IMG/VR virus record: IMGVR_UViG_3300050026_000076
Span: 1 to 35,278 of that record
DNA from: a virus
Direction: 5' to 3' (one strand)
DNA length: 35,278 nucleotides
Positions within the stretch are counted from its first letter, which is position 1. Each line of letters opens with the position of its first letter. Positions 28,278 to 35,278 of this stretch are shown here, piece after piece. Under the pieces are notes generated by a model, which saw only the letters and a program-made list of their open reading frames with translations, did no database searches and had not been told where the DNA came from. Both the position numbers and the translations under genes were made by a program.

Positions 28278-30203
28278 ATGCCCTATGGAATGGGTGGATA
28301 TGGTGGATATGGTGGTTATGGCGGGGGGCTCGGTTCCATCCCTATGCCGACCGGCGCAGTAACCGGCCTGATCCCCAATGAAGTGAATGTTGACCCCAGG
28401 GTGCGGGGCCAGGTGATTGCTCAGAATCAGGCCAACGCTGCCAACCAGCAAGCCGCGACCGATGCCGCCCTCATCACGGCGGCCGCGCAGAAGCATACCT
28501 CATGGCAACCCCAACAGACCAACGTGGTGCAATCCCAGCCTTCAGCTCCCATTGGAAATCAGGGGCCGGTGAACCCCCAGCAGCCCACTCCGCCCCCCGC
28601 GCAACCTCCCTCCTCGCTGGCATCTATCATGCCATCCCAGCAATCGCCTTACCCGGCGCAGGGGCCGGTTAAGCCTACTGCCCCGCTGCCTGCCAATCCA
28701 CTGAAGGCTTACGCCCCGCTCACCCCCGCCACGGGACCCGCGATTTTGAATGACCCCGCGCTACAGGCCGTCGCCGGCGCGCACAACAACGCCGATACTT
28801 CCATGGCGGTTGGAAGTAGCCCGACCTTCAACCCGGTGCAGTCCTATACAGCCAAGGGTCCGAACGGCCAGATGGGACAATTCAGCCTGGACCGGGCCGG
28901 GATTATCTCCGATCTCATGGGCCAGGGGCGCGGCGATCTTGCCAACGGTTTGGTCAAACAGTGGACGGATGCCGATCTCCAGAGCGAGCAAACCAAGCAG
29001 GTGGCCCTTATCAAACAACATGCGTTGCTGGCCGGGAATGTCGCCGCCTTCGAATCCCTCCCGGAATCCATGAAGCCAGCGGCCTATTCCGCACTCATGG
29101 CTCAGGTGAAGTCCGAGGGCGTCAATACGGCGGGAATCCTCCCGGATGCCTATGACCCCAAAGACGCGGCAGGAATCGCCCAGATTAAGAATTTTGAGGC
29201 CCAGGCGTCCACCGTGGCAGAGAAAGAAAAGGCCAAAATGGACCAAGTTGTTGCGACCATGGACCAGCAGCGCACGGCTGAAACCGCTCGGCACGATAAG
29301 GCAGATGAATGGCTGAAAGGCCAAGAAAACAAGATTGCAGCATCCAAGGCAGCTCAGGCCGTTAATGGTGTCCTTGGAAGTGCTGGATTGGTTGGTCCCG
29401 CCTTCCTGGCCCAACTGGACCCGGCCACGATCAACACTCTACAGGGCATCGCAACCGGGAAACTCGTTTTGCCGCCTCGTGGGCAGCAAACTTCCGCACT
29501 TCTCCAGGCGGCTCATCAGGCGTGGCCGGATGTGGATATTCCCGGTGCCCAGAAACTCACCAAAGATTTAGGCGCATCCAACGCAGGAACATCTGGCGGC
29601 ATTGCCGAGGGCTCCAATAAAACTCTGGAGCACATCGGCGTCATGATGGCCCAGGATCAGGCGGGTGGCCAGCGCGGCTCGACCATCACCCCCAACTTCC
29701 TTGCAGCGGGCGCGAACGCGGTTATCAACGCGCTAGAACCTGATGAGAACAATGCCAAGGCTGCCTGGAATCAGGCCCACGCCGCAACCCTTACCGAGAT
29801 GTCCAGATCCTTCAAGGGTGGCCCTCCGGGAGAATCTGAAGTTGTGCGGGACATGAAAACACTATCGTTCAATGATCCCCCGGCCAAAAAGCAAGCTGTG
29901 TATCGGGCATTCGCTGATCTTCTTCAGGGTCAGACGGGTGCCGTGGAATCTCAGCGTAAGTCGGTCTATGGATCTCTCGATCCGGGAACATCCCTGCTGA
30001 CTTCCCAGGCCCAGAAGGTGTATGCCGCGCTTCATGGTGGCTCGACCGGGAACCTTCTTCCCGCGTTCGACTCCCAGCAGTCGGTGAGTAGTGCCCCCCC
30101 TGCCGCTTCAGGCACCAATCACCCCGCAGCGGCCCAGATGAAAGATGGAACCGTTTCCCAGAGTGGCAAGTTCGTCTGGCATGGCGGATGGGTGCCGAGG
30201 TAA
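28278..30203 (+). CDS. gp20-like ejection protein
   Basis: A 641-residue protein in the P22 gp20 position. The first about 20 residues are Gly/Tyr-rich (MGGYGGYGGYGGG), followed by a Pro/Gln-rich disordered region and a helical core (GQFSLDRAGIISDLMGQGRG, AEKEKAKMDQVVATMDQQRT). Sequence conservation in this family is low, so the call depends on position, size and composition. It has no obvious enzyme motif. GGAGT lies before the ATG. Confidence 0.6.
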   Translation: MPYGMGGYGGYGGYGGGLGSIPMPTGAVTGLIPNEVNVDPRVRGQVIAQNQANAANQQAATDAALITAAAQKHTSWQPQQTNVVQSQPSAPIGNQGPVNPQQPTPPPAQPPSSLASIMPSQQSPYPAQGPVKPTAPLPANPLKAYAPLTPATGPAILNDPALQAVAGAHNNADTSMAVGSSPTFNPVQSYTAKGPNGQMGQFSLDRAGIISDLMGQGRGDLANGLVKQWTDADLQSEQTKQVALIKQHALLAGNVAAFESLPESMKPAAYSALMAQVKSEGVNTAGILPDAYDPKDAAGIAQIKNFEAQASTVAEKEKAKMDQVVATMDQQRTAETARHDKADEWLKGQENKIAASKAAQAVNGVLGSAGLVGPAFLAQLDPATINTLQGIATGKLVLPPRGQQTSALLQAAHQAWPDVDIPGAQKLTKDLGASNAGTSGGIAEGSNKTLEHIGVMMAQDQAGGQRGSTITPNFLAAGANAVINALEPDENNAKAAWNQAHAATLTEMSRSFKGGPPGESEVVRDMKTLSFNDPPAKKQAVYRAFADLLQGQTGAVESQRKSVYGSLDPGTSLLTSQAQKVYAALHGGSTGNLLPAFDSQQSVSSAPPAASGTNHPAAAQMKDGTVSQSGKFVWHGGWVPR

Positions 30204-30205
30204 CT

Positions 30206-32833
30206 ATGGCAAACTATGCTGTCCCCGCTCCCGACGACGCGCCTTCCAGTGGATACGCTGTTCCGGCCCCAGATGATGCTCAACCTCAGGCCAGCTGGCA
30301 AGCCCAGGTAAAGCCTGCCCAGACCTACAACGGCAAGCAGTCCGTCCTCCGCTCGGATGGTGCCGTTTGGTATGGCCCGGAACAAGGCAATACCGGGGCT
30401 CCTGGGTGGTTCGACGCGCAGGGCAACCGCGCCAGCGATGCGCCGGGGCAATCGAAGCCTACCCTGAGCACTCTGGGCCGCTTGGGCTCCGAAGCAGCCA
30501 TTGGCGCAACCTCCTGGGCTCCTGCTTTGGCCGGCCATATCTTGAGCGGCTTTGGATTATTCCCGAACAAGGTGGCCCAGAGCCAGACGGACCTTGCCAA
30601 TCAGGCTAATCAGTATGGGCAGGAGCTTGAAAACGGAACGCCCAGTGCTCTTGGGCTTCCGTCCAACGCCCCTGCCAAGAGCCTGCATGGATTTGGGACC
30701 GCTGCGAATTTGGCGGGGCAACTCGTGCCGATGGCTCTTGCGGGAGAAGTTACCGGTGTCCCGGCTCTGACCCGCGCGGCCATGGGGTATCTGCCCGAGG
30801 CCACAACCGCGCTCGGAAGGCTTGGGACTTCGCTTGCGGGCGGGGCAATTGGTGGTGGCCTGTTCGGTGGGATCACCGCGCCAGCTATGCAGCCCACCCC
30901 TGAAGGCCAGTCTTATGGTGGTGCGGCCGCGCAGAACATCCTTCCGTCTGCCGCCATGGGTGCCTTTGTCCCAGGTGGGTTGTCTGCCTTGAGTGAAGGC
31001 CCTGAAATCATCGGGCAAGGGATGCGCCGCGTCCTAGGGACTCCTGCGGAGCGGCAAGCCGCCTTGGACTTGGCTCTATCCATCCGCTCGGCTACTGGAG
31101 CCGAGCCGAGTCTTGGGGAATCCCTGCAAAATCCCACCCTCAAACATGTTGAAAATGCCTCTGAATATGTTCCCATGGGCGGTCGGGGTACTCAACTCAA
31201 GGCCAATAATGCGGCCCTACAGGGTGCACTCCAAGCCGAGGTGGACGCCAATACACCGGCGCTTGGCCCCACGGGGGCAGGCGACATGATCGCCAATTCG
31301 GCCAAGGCTGGGCTCTCCGCGAAACGAGCACCGGCCATTCAACTATATAATGAAGTTCGGGCATCCGCTGGAAGCGCAAAGCCTACCGTCGATAATACCC
31401 TTGATGCCTATGATGACGCCATCGCTCAGGAATCGGGGATTTCTGGCGCCGATTCTCCACAGACCAAACTACTTCAAGCGGAACGCGATAAGCTGGCATC
31501 TGGAGAAACGGCCCCTACCTACAACTCCCTAGAAAAGATGCAGGACCGGCAACAGAGCCAAGCGGCGAACAATTTCAATGCTCCCAGTCAGGAGGCCCAG
31601 GACGTGGCCCACTACCGATCCGAGATTGGGAAGGCGATGGGAGCAGATTTACATGCCACCGCCAACGCTGTCGATCCCGCACTTGGGGATAAATACGCTC
31701 AGGCCAACAATATTTATGCTGAATCCTACAATTACGACCCCAACGCATCGACTGATTGGCAGGAGTCCAAGCAGCGTAGCATGAACCGTATTCTGCATGG
31801 CCAAGAAGGTGCTACGACCACGTTGCCGGACCAGCTATTCCGGGGAGACAATCCCGATATGGCTGCCCACGCCGCCGAAACCTTGACTCCGGAGGGCCAA
31901 GCCGCCGTCAAAGCGGCTATCTGGGATCGCATCAACAAGGCAGCTAATACCACCAGTCAAGGTGGCACTTCCAAGTCTCAGGTGTTCAGCCCGGCCAAGG
32001 CATCCGGGGCCATCGATGACCATGCCAACTTCATCAAGCAATTCTTCAGCCCCGATGAACAGAACGACATCTTTGGGTTGCGTGATGCCTTCCGCACCAT
32101 GCAGCGCTCAGGGCAATATATGGAGAGCCTCCAAACCGGGAAGTTCGTGCCAGCCATTGCGGCCGCTACCGGCCTCCCAAGTGCCGCCGGACTCGCCCTT
32201 GCTGGGCATCCTGCAACCCTCGGGATGGAACTGGGAACCATGGGGGCAGCCCGAGGCTACAACGCCCTGTCGGGCACTCCAGGGGGCAAGAATTGGCTCC
32301 TGAATCCAGGTGGAGCGCCAACCTCGGTGGGGACGATTGCCTCGCCTCAGATGTCAGGATTGACCACCCTGGCTCGTCCGCGTTCCCAGCAGGAATATGA
32401 CGCGCTGCCCCCGGAAACCCCCTACCAGGGCATGAGTGGGACACCGGGGATGAAGCTGTCCACCATCCCACAGTATGACCCTCAGTCTGGTTTTGAGAAG
32501 TTCACCACACAAGACGTTGACCCCAGTGCCATAAGCAAAGGACTCATTGAGAAGGGGAATATCCCTTTGGTTGGGCGCCCCCTGGTTGCAATGGGAAGGG
32601 GAAGCGTTGGCTCGGAATACAGTTACACCATTGATGATAATGGGGCAAAGGTTCTGATCCCATCCATCTTTGATGGAGCACCTCATACAGCGCAACAAGC
32701 AATCGCCCATTATCGGACGACCGGGCAGCATCTTGGGAAATGGAATAATGAGGCTGATGCTGCTGCTGCTGCTGAAATTATTCACAACCGGGAGAACCGC
32801 GTCCTTTATCAACAACCAGGAGTAAAGCCATGA
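30206..32833 (+). CDS. gp16-like large internal virion protein
   Basis: An 875-residue protein in the P22 gp16 position. I chose the ATG at 30206 (behind GAGG) over one 18 bases upstream inside the previous gene. The N-terminus has two AVPAPDD repeats; hydrophobic, Gly/Ala-rich segments around residues 170-250 could insert in membranes; a long helical middle follows. The end (IEKGNIPLVGRPLVAMGRGS, LIPSIFDGAPHTAQQAIAHY, TTGQHLGKWNNEADA) matches a C-terminal domain shared by many podovirus internal proteins. No lytic transglycosylase motif is obvious. Confidence 0.65.
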   Translation: MANYAVPAPDDAPSSGYAVPAPDDAQPQASWQAQVKPAQTYNGKQSVLRSDGAVWYGPEQGNTGAPGWFDAQGNRASDAPGQSKPTLSTLGRLGSEAAIGATSWAPALAGHILSGFGLFPNKVAQSQTDLANQANQYGQELENGTPSALGLPSNAPAKSLHGFGTAANLAGQLVPMALAGEVTGVPALTRAAMGYLPEATTALGRLGTSLAGGAIGGGLFGGITAPAMQPTPEGQSYGGAAAQNILPSAAMGAFVPGGLSALSEGPEIIGQGMRRVLGTPAERQAALDLALSIRSATGAEPSLGESLQNPTLKHVENASEYVPMGGRGTQLKANNAALQGALQAEVDANTPALGPTGAGDMIANSAKAGLSAKRAPAIQLYNEVRASAGSAKPTVDNTLDAYDDAIAQESGISGADSPQTKLLQAERDKLASGETAPTYNSLEKMQDRQQSQAANNFNAPSQEAQDVAHYRSEIGKAMGADLHATANAVDPALGDKYAQANNIYAESYNYDPNASTDWQESKQRSMNRILHGQEGATTTLPDQLFRGDNPDMAAHAAETLTPEGQAAVKAAIWDRINKAANTTSQGGTSKSQVFSPAKASGAIDDHANFIKQFFSPDEQNDIFGLRDAFRTMQRSGQYMESLQTGKFVPAIAAATGLPSAAGLALAGHPATLGMELGTMGAARGYNALSGTPGGKNWLLNPGGAPTSVGTIASPQMSGLTTLARPRSQQEYDALPPETPYQGMSGTPGMKLSTIPQYDPQSGFEKFTTQDVDPSAISKGLIEKGNIPLVGRPLVAMGRGSVGSEYSYTIDDNGAKVLIPSIFDGAPHTAQQAIAHYRTTGQHLGKWNNEADAAAAAEIIHNRENRVLYQQPGVKP

Positions 32834-33120
32834 TCGCCCCCTGGATTCATCCCCCACTCGCTCATCAGCAAGCCTTTCAGGCCAAATTCGGGGGAGCCCC
32901 CAATTCGCCCATGATCCCCAATCCTGGGGCATCTTCCGGCGCATTCACCCCCAATGCCGTCCAGAGCTCGGCCATCCGCGAGAAGGTAAAACCCAGGCCA
33001 ATGAAGACCTTCGTCCATTCCGCCGTCAAATCGCCCGGAATGGGAGGCGCAACCCAGAGCCAGCCATACCCGACCGGAACCAATGTGGTTCCTGGTTCTA
33101 CGTCGCTTGGAAACCTATAG
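32830..33120 (+). CDS. Small Pro-rich protein after the ejection genes
   Basis: A 96-residue ORF overlapping the previous stop (ATGA). It is Pro/Ala/Gly/Asn-rich and probably disordered, with SSAIREKVKPRPMKTFVHSA in the middle. Family unknown; possibly a minor virion component. Confidence 0.5.
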   Translation: MIAPWIHPPLAHQQAFQAKFGGAPNSPMIPNPGASSGAFTPNAVQSSAIREKVKPRPMKTFVHSAVKSPGMGGATQSQPYPTGTNVVPGSTSLGNL

Positions 33121-33121
33121 A

Positions 33122-33131
33122 TATAATATAA
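33122..33131 (+). promoter_or_regulatory. Late promoter box 6 (lysis genes and tailspike)
   Basis: TATAATATAA followed by ATAGAGG and the ATG at 33145, with the same short leader as boxes 2 and 4. No -35 element is visible. Confidence 0.6.
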
Positions 33132-33144
33132 ATAGAGGACTTGA

Positions 33145-33534
33145 ATGATGATTTATTCCCAGGCTATAGGTGTTCTTACTCTCCCTAGCGGACTCAAATT
33201 CCAAGGCCACGCAGGTAGGGGTGAAGGTCTGAATAACCCTGTAATGCAGCATGTCAAAAATACAGGGCCTCTCCCCAGATGGGATTATACTCTTGGCCCA
33301 TGGAAGGATGGTACTGAGTATAGCCATGCTGATGCCCGATTAGGGCCTTTCGTATCTCGGCTCACTCCAGACTCAGATCCTAACGGAGAGATGTGTGGGC
33401 GTGATGGGTTCTTTATCCACGGTGGCAACAATTCAAACCCTCCTACCGATTCAGAAGGTTGTATTGTACTGCCCCATGCTGCCAGAGCTGCTATTGCCAA
33501 TTCGGGCGAGACCCGACTCCAGGTAGTGAAATGA
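33145..33534 (+). CDS. DUF2778 / Tlde1-like peptidoglycan enzyme, candidate endolysin
   Basis: A 129-residue protein. GPLPRWDYTLGPW and RDGFFIHGGNNSNPPTDSEG followed by CIVL are the core of the DUF2778 (Tlde1) group of L,D-transpeptidase-like enzymes, with His92, Ser103 and Cys106 in the FIHG...SEGC arrangement of the active site. Tlde1 toxins of type VI secretion cut or exchange D-amino acids in peptidoglycan stems. No signal peptide is evident, and it is followed by a holin-like and a spanin-like gene, so I propose it is the lysin. No lysozyme or amidase is present elsewhere in the window. ATG at 33148 is an alternative start. Confidence 0.75.
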   Translation: MMIYSQAIGVLTLPSGLKFQGHAGRGEGLNNPVMQHVKNTGPLPRWDYTLGPWKDGTEYSHADARLGPFVSRLTPDSDPNGEMCGRDGFFIHGGNNSNPPTDSEGCIVLPHAARAAIANSGETRLQVVK

Positions 33535-33824
33535 GCCCCGAATGCATGACCGAATCTTCGACCCCTACGGTTGGGATCAATACGACTGGCCCTACCATCC
33601 CGTGGTGGAAAGTCCTTTTGACCGGGAAGAACAATTCCACCCTGGACATGGGCCGGGTCAGTTGGGCCGTGTCATTCATGGCGATTCTGGCTCATGAGGG
33701 CTTGGCCATCCACCATGGGAGCACCTCTAGCATCCGAGACTTTGCGATAGCTCTTGGGGCTGTTGCGGCTGCGCATGGGGCCGCCCTTGGCTTCAAGGCT
33801 AAGACGGAGCCGGATAATGATTAG
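33531..33824 (+). CDS. Holin-like membrane protein
   Basis: A 97-residue protein overlapping the lysin stop (ATGA). It has a polar N-terminus, a hydrophobic helix around residues 42-58 (GRVSWAVSFMAILAHEGLAI), a second around 70-86 (FAIALGAVAAAHGAALGF) and a charged C-terminus (KAKTEPDND). This two-helix layout in the lysis cassette suits a holin, which permeabilises the inner membrane. The helices are only moderately hydrophobic, so a different membrane role is possible. Confidence 0.55.
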   Translation: MSPECMTESSTPTVGINTTGPTIPWWKVLLTGKNNSTLDMGRVSWAVSFMAILAHEGLAIHHGSTSSIRDFAIALGAVAAAHGAALGFKAKTEPDND

Positions 33825-34485
33825 CCTGTCCTCTATCCGTAGTTGGCTCCCATATTCATGGCAGATTGGGCCAGTGGTTCTAGTTATGGGCGCTTTGATT
33901 CTAGGTATCCATTCCTGCCAGACCTCACATAAAGGTCAGACCCAAATTAATGTAGCAATCAAGGACCAGAAGGCAGAAGAAAAGTCTGTTAAGGAAGGCT
34001 CTGACTATGAGGCACAAGCCAAGCAATTTTCAGATACCCTCTCTGCTGATGCTGCCGAAGTTGCTAGGCTGGAGAGACCCAGGACGGCCATTGATCATGC
34101 GCCTTCCGGCCCCCCATCTCCAGGTGAGCTCGTGGCGCAACCTGTGGTGGTGGCTCCTGACCCGCAGGACGTGGCGCTCAATGAAGCCTACCGCAAGGAA
34201 ATAGCCGATCTAAAAACACAGTTACAAACCGTTACCCTAGAGTCACAGTCTTATAAGGCGGCTAACCAGGCTAGTCAATCCGAAGTTATTGCCCTACGTG
34301 CTGCGCTAGCTCTGACCAATCACCATTGGGCTGCGGGAGCCGTATATGGCACAGACAACACCGTTGGGGCATATGTTACCCGAGACCTTGGATTGGTGCG
34401 CGTTGGTTTAGAAGTGGTACGACGACCTGTCTTGGGTGGACAAACTACGCTCGAAGCAATAGGGAATATCGGATGGAGGTTTTAA
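33817..34485 (+). CDS. Spanin-like (Rz-type) protein with extra C-terminal domain
   Basis: A 222-residue protein from ATG behind GGAG (seven bases). Residues about 18-34 (IGPVVLVMGALILGIHSC) form an N-terminal anchor; long charged helices follow (KDQKAEEKSVKEGSDYEAQA and a second coiled coil near 140-175). This is the inner-membrane spanin layout. A beta-rich C-terminal part (GAYVTRDLGLVRVGLEVVRR) is not typical of Rz. An o-spanin lipoprotein was not seen, so the protein may act alone or with the next gene. Confidence 0.5.
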   Translation: MISLSSIRSWLPYSWQIGPVVLVMGALILGIHSCQTSHKGQTQINVAIKDQKAEEKSVKEGSDYEAQAKQFSDTLSADAAEVARLERPRTAIDHAPSGPPSPGELVAQPVVVAPDPQDVALNEAYRKEIADLKTQLQTVTLESQSYKAANQASQSEVIALRAALALTNHHWAAGAVYGTDNTVGAYVTRDLGLVRVGLEVVRRPVLGGQTTLEAIGNIGWRF

Positions 34486-34703
34486 TGACCGCTGGGGTTC
34501 AGAGCCTCTTAATCGCGTTCGGATGTCTTCTTACTGCTATGTTTTCAGTCTTGATCATGCAGGTAAAAGGTATGCGGGATGATCTCCGATCTTATATCAA
34601 TAAGCAAATTCAGATGGATAAGGAAATGGCTGTCTTGAAAAGTGAGCATAATAACATGAAGGTCGAACATGAGGCAATGAAACTAAAAATAGAGGGGTTC
34701 TGA
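34485..34703 (+). CDS. Small membrane/coiled-coil protein of the lysis region
   Basis: A 72-residue protein with GGAGG five bases before the ATG. Residues 6-26 (QSLLIAFGCLLTAMFSVLIM) form one membrane helix; the rest is a coiled coil (KEMAVLKSEHNNMKVEHEAM). It could be a second holin, a holin inhibitor or a spanin partner. Its stop overlaps the tailspike ATG by one base. Confidence 0.55.
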   Translation: MTAGVQSLLIAFGCLLTAMFSVLIMQVKGMRDDLRSYINKQIQMDKEMAVLKSEHNNMKVEHEAMKLKIEGF

Positions 34704-35278
34704 TGACTTTACCTAATAATGCATCCCTTGTAACCAGCCCTTTATTTATAGAATTTGATATCAGCGGCAAGCCCTTGTCCGGTGGAATGCTTTATACTTA
34801 TGCAGCTGGGACTAATGTGCCCCTTGCAACCTATACCGATGCAACATTGACCATCCCCAATTCTAACCCCATCATACTTGATAATTATGGGAAAGCTCAG
34901 ATTTGGTTCGGGTCTCTTGCTTATAAATTAAATCTAACTGATTCTTTGGGCGTTCAACAGCCTGATTATCCAGTAGATAATATAATTATTAATACCGTTG
35001 CAGATCTTGCTACTTTACCTGGTGCAGGCATGATTGGGTATAATGTTAGTCAATCTTATCCAACTAATACCGTGGGGTCAGCAATCCAGGCGTTTTCATC
35101 TCCGGATAGTGGGCATGGGGATGCATTAATAGCTGTTCTTCAGACATTAAATAGGGCTGTAGCACGAACCCAGCATGACAAAAATCAGGATACTGTTTCA
35201 GTTTTTGATTTCATGACACCCATTCAGGTTGCTGATGTCATGGCCAATACCTTTACCCAGGACTGCACAGCTGCGATC
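34703..35278 (+). CDS. Tailspike, 5' part with head-binding domain
   Basis: The first 192 codons of the tailspike, continuing in frame at base 1. The N-terminus (SPLFIEFDISGKPLSGGMLY, TYAAGTNVPLATYTDA, PIILDNYGKAQIWFG) is the common podovirus fibre-anchoring domain that attaches the spike to the tail. After it comes NTVADLATLPGAGMIGYNVS and the neck. The ATG overlaps the previous stop (TGATG). The region shares the lower GC of the lysis genes. Confidence 0.85.
   Translation, partial: MTLPNNASLVTSPLFIEFDISGKPLSGGMLYTYAAGTNVPLATYTDATLTIPNSNPIILDNYGKAQIWFGSLAYKLNLTDSLGVQQPDYPVDNIIINTVADLATLPGAGMIGYNVSQSYPTNTVGSAIQAFSSPDSGHGDALIAVLQTLNRAVARTQHDKNQDTVSVFDFMTPIQVADVMANTFTQDCTAAI
35026..35278. repeat. 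Right copy of terminal direct repeat
   Basis: Matches 1-253 except A35153 against G128. In the reading frame this changes AGG (Arg) here to GGG (Gly) there, at residue 151 of the complete tailspike. Confidence 0.95.

Noticed and set aside
1-35278. tRNA genes, CRISPR arrays, integrase and attachment sites, insertion sequences
   Set aside because: No cloverleaf, regular spacer array, integrase motif or transposase was found on reading either strand; the duplications present are not flanked by IS-type ends.

Overview
The window is a nearly complete, probably circular genome of a small P22-like podovirus. The unique length is about 35.0 kb, because the last 253 bases (35026-35278) repeat the first 253 with one mismatch, and the tailspike gene runs across that join. 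The late block follows the Salmonella phage P22 order closely: terminase small and large subunits, portal, scaffold, coat, gp4-like adaptor, gp10-like tail protein, a small protein in the gp26 position, gp14-like DUF2824 protein, gp7-, gp20- and gp16-like ejection proteins, lysis genes, tailspike. A spanin-like membrane/coiled-coil protein, RecT, Ref, RusA and NinB point to a Gram-negative host, but I cannot name it. I see no integrase, CI-type repressor, partition gene, tRNA or CRISPR, so lysogeny is not supported by what is visible.

Layout. (1) 1-2170: body of the tailspike. (2) 8711 down to 2112, minus strand: an early operon read from two duplicated sigma70-like promoters (near 8535 and 6150). 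It carries a hexapeptide-repeat protein broken by a TAG, small genes, RecT, a Ref nuclease, two copies of a Cys-rich protein, DUF551, DUF6948, a strict Gly-X repeat protein, a small membrane protein, a Dam-type adenine methylase and a second methyltransferase-like protein. It ends in a damaged junction against the tailspike. (3) 8694-12883, plus strand: a divergent promoter with an apparently leaderless small HTH repressor, then RusA, a replication initiator with phased GTnAC repeats, NinB, small proteins and a sigma-region-2 protein. (4) 13413-12911, minus strand: a two-gene moron (ART-like plus HTH) with its own promoter. (5) 13601-34703 and the tailspike start: late structural and lysis genes.

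The most interesting signal is a likely late-transcription system. Six late transcription units start with the 10-base box TATAATATAA (one has CATAATATAA, and one diverges in the last base). The box lies 13 to 52 bases before the start codon and has no recognisable -35 element. A 112-residue protein at 12009 resembles only region 2 of a sigma factor, the part that reads the -10 element. It sits just upstream of the terminase, where lambdoid phages carry their late regulator. This arrangement recalls phage T4 gp55 with its TATAAATA late promoters. Two of the leaders also share a covarying hairpin.

Other points of interest are a gp10-like tail protein with about 625 residues of nested insertions, a lysis cassette whose candidate lysin is DUF2778/Tlde1-like, an in-frame amber codon in a repeat gene, and a one-base frameshift in a coiled-coil gene next to the sigma-like gene.
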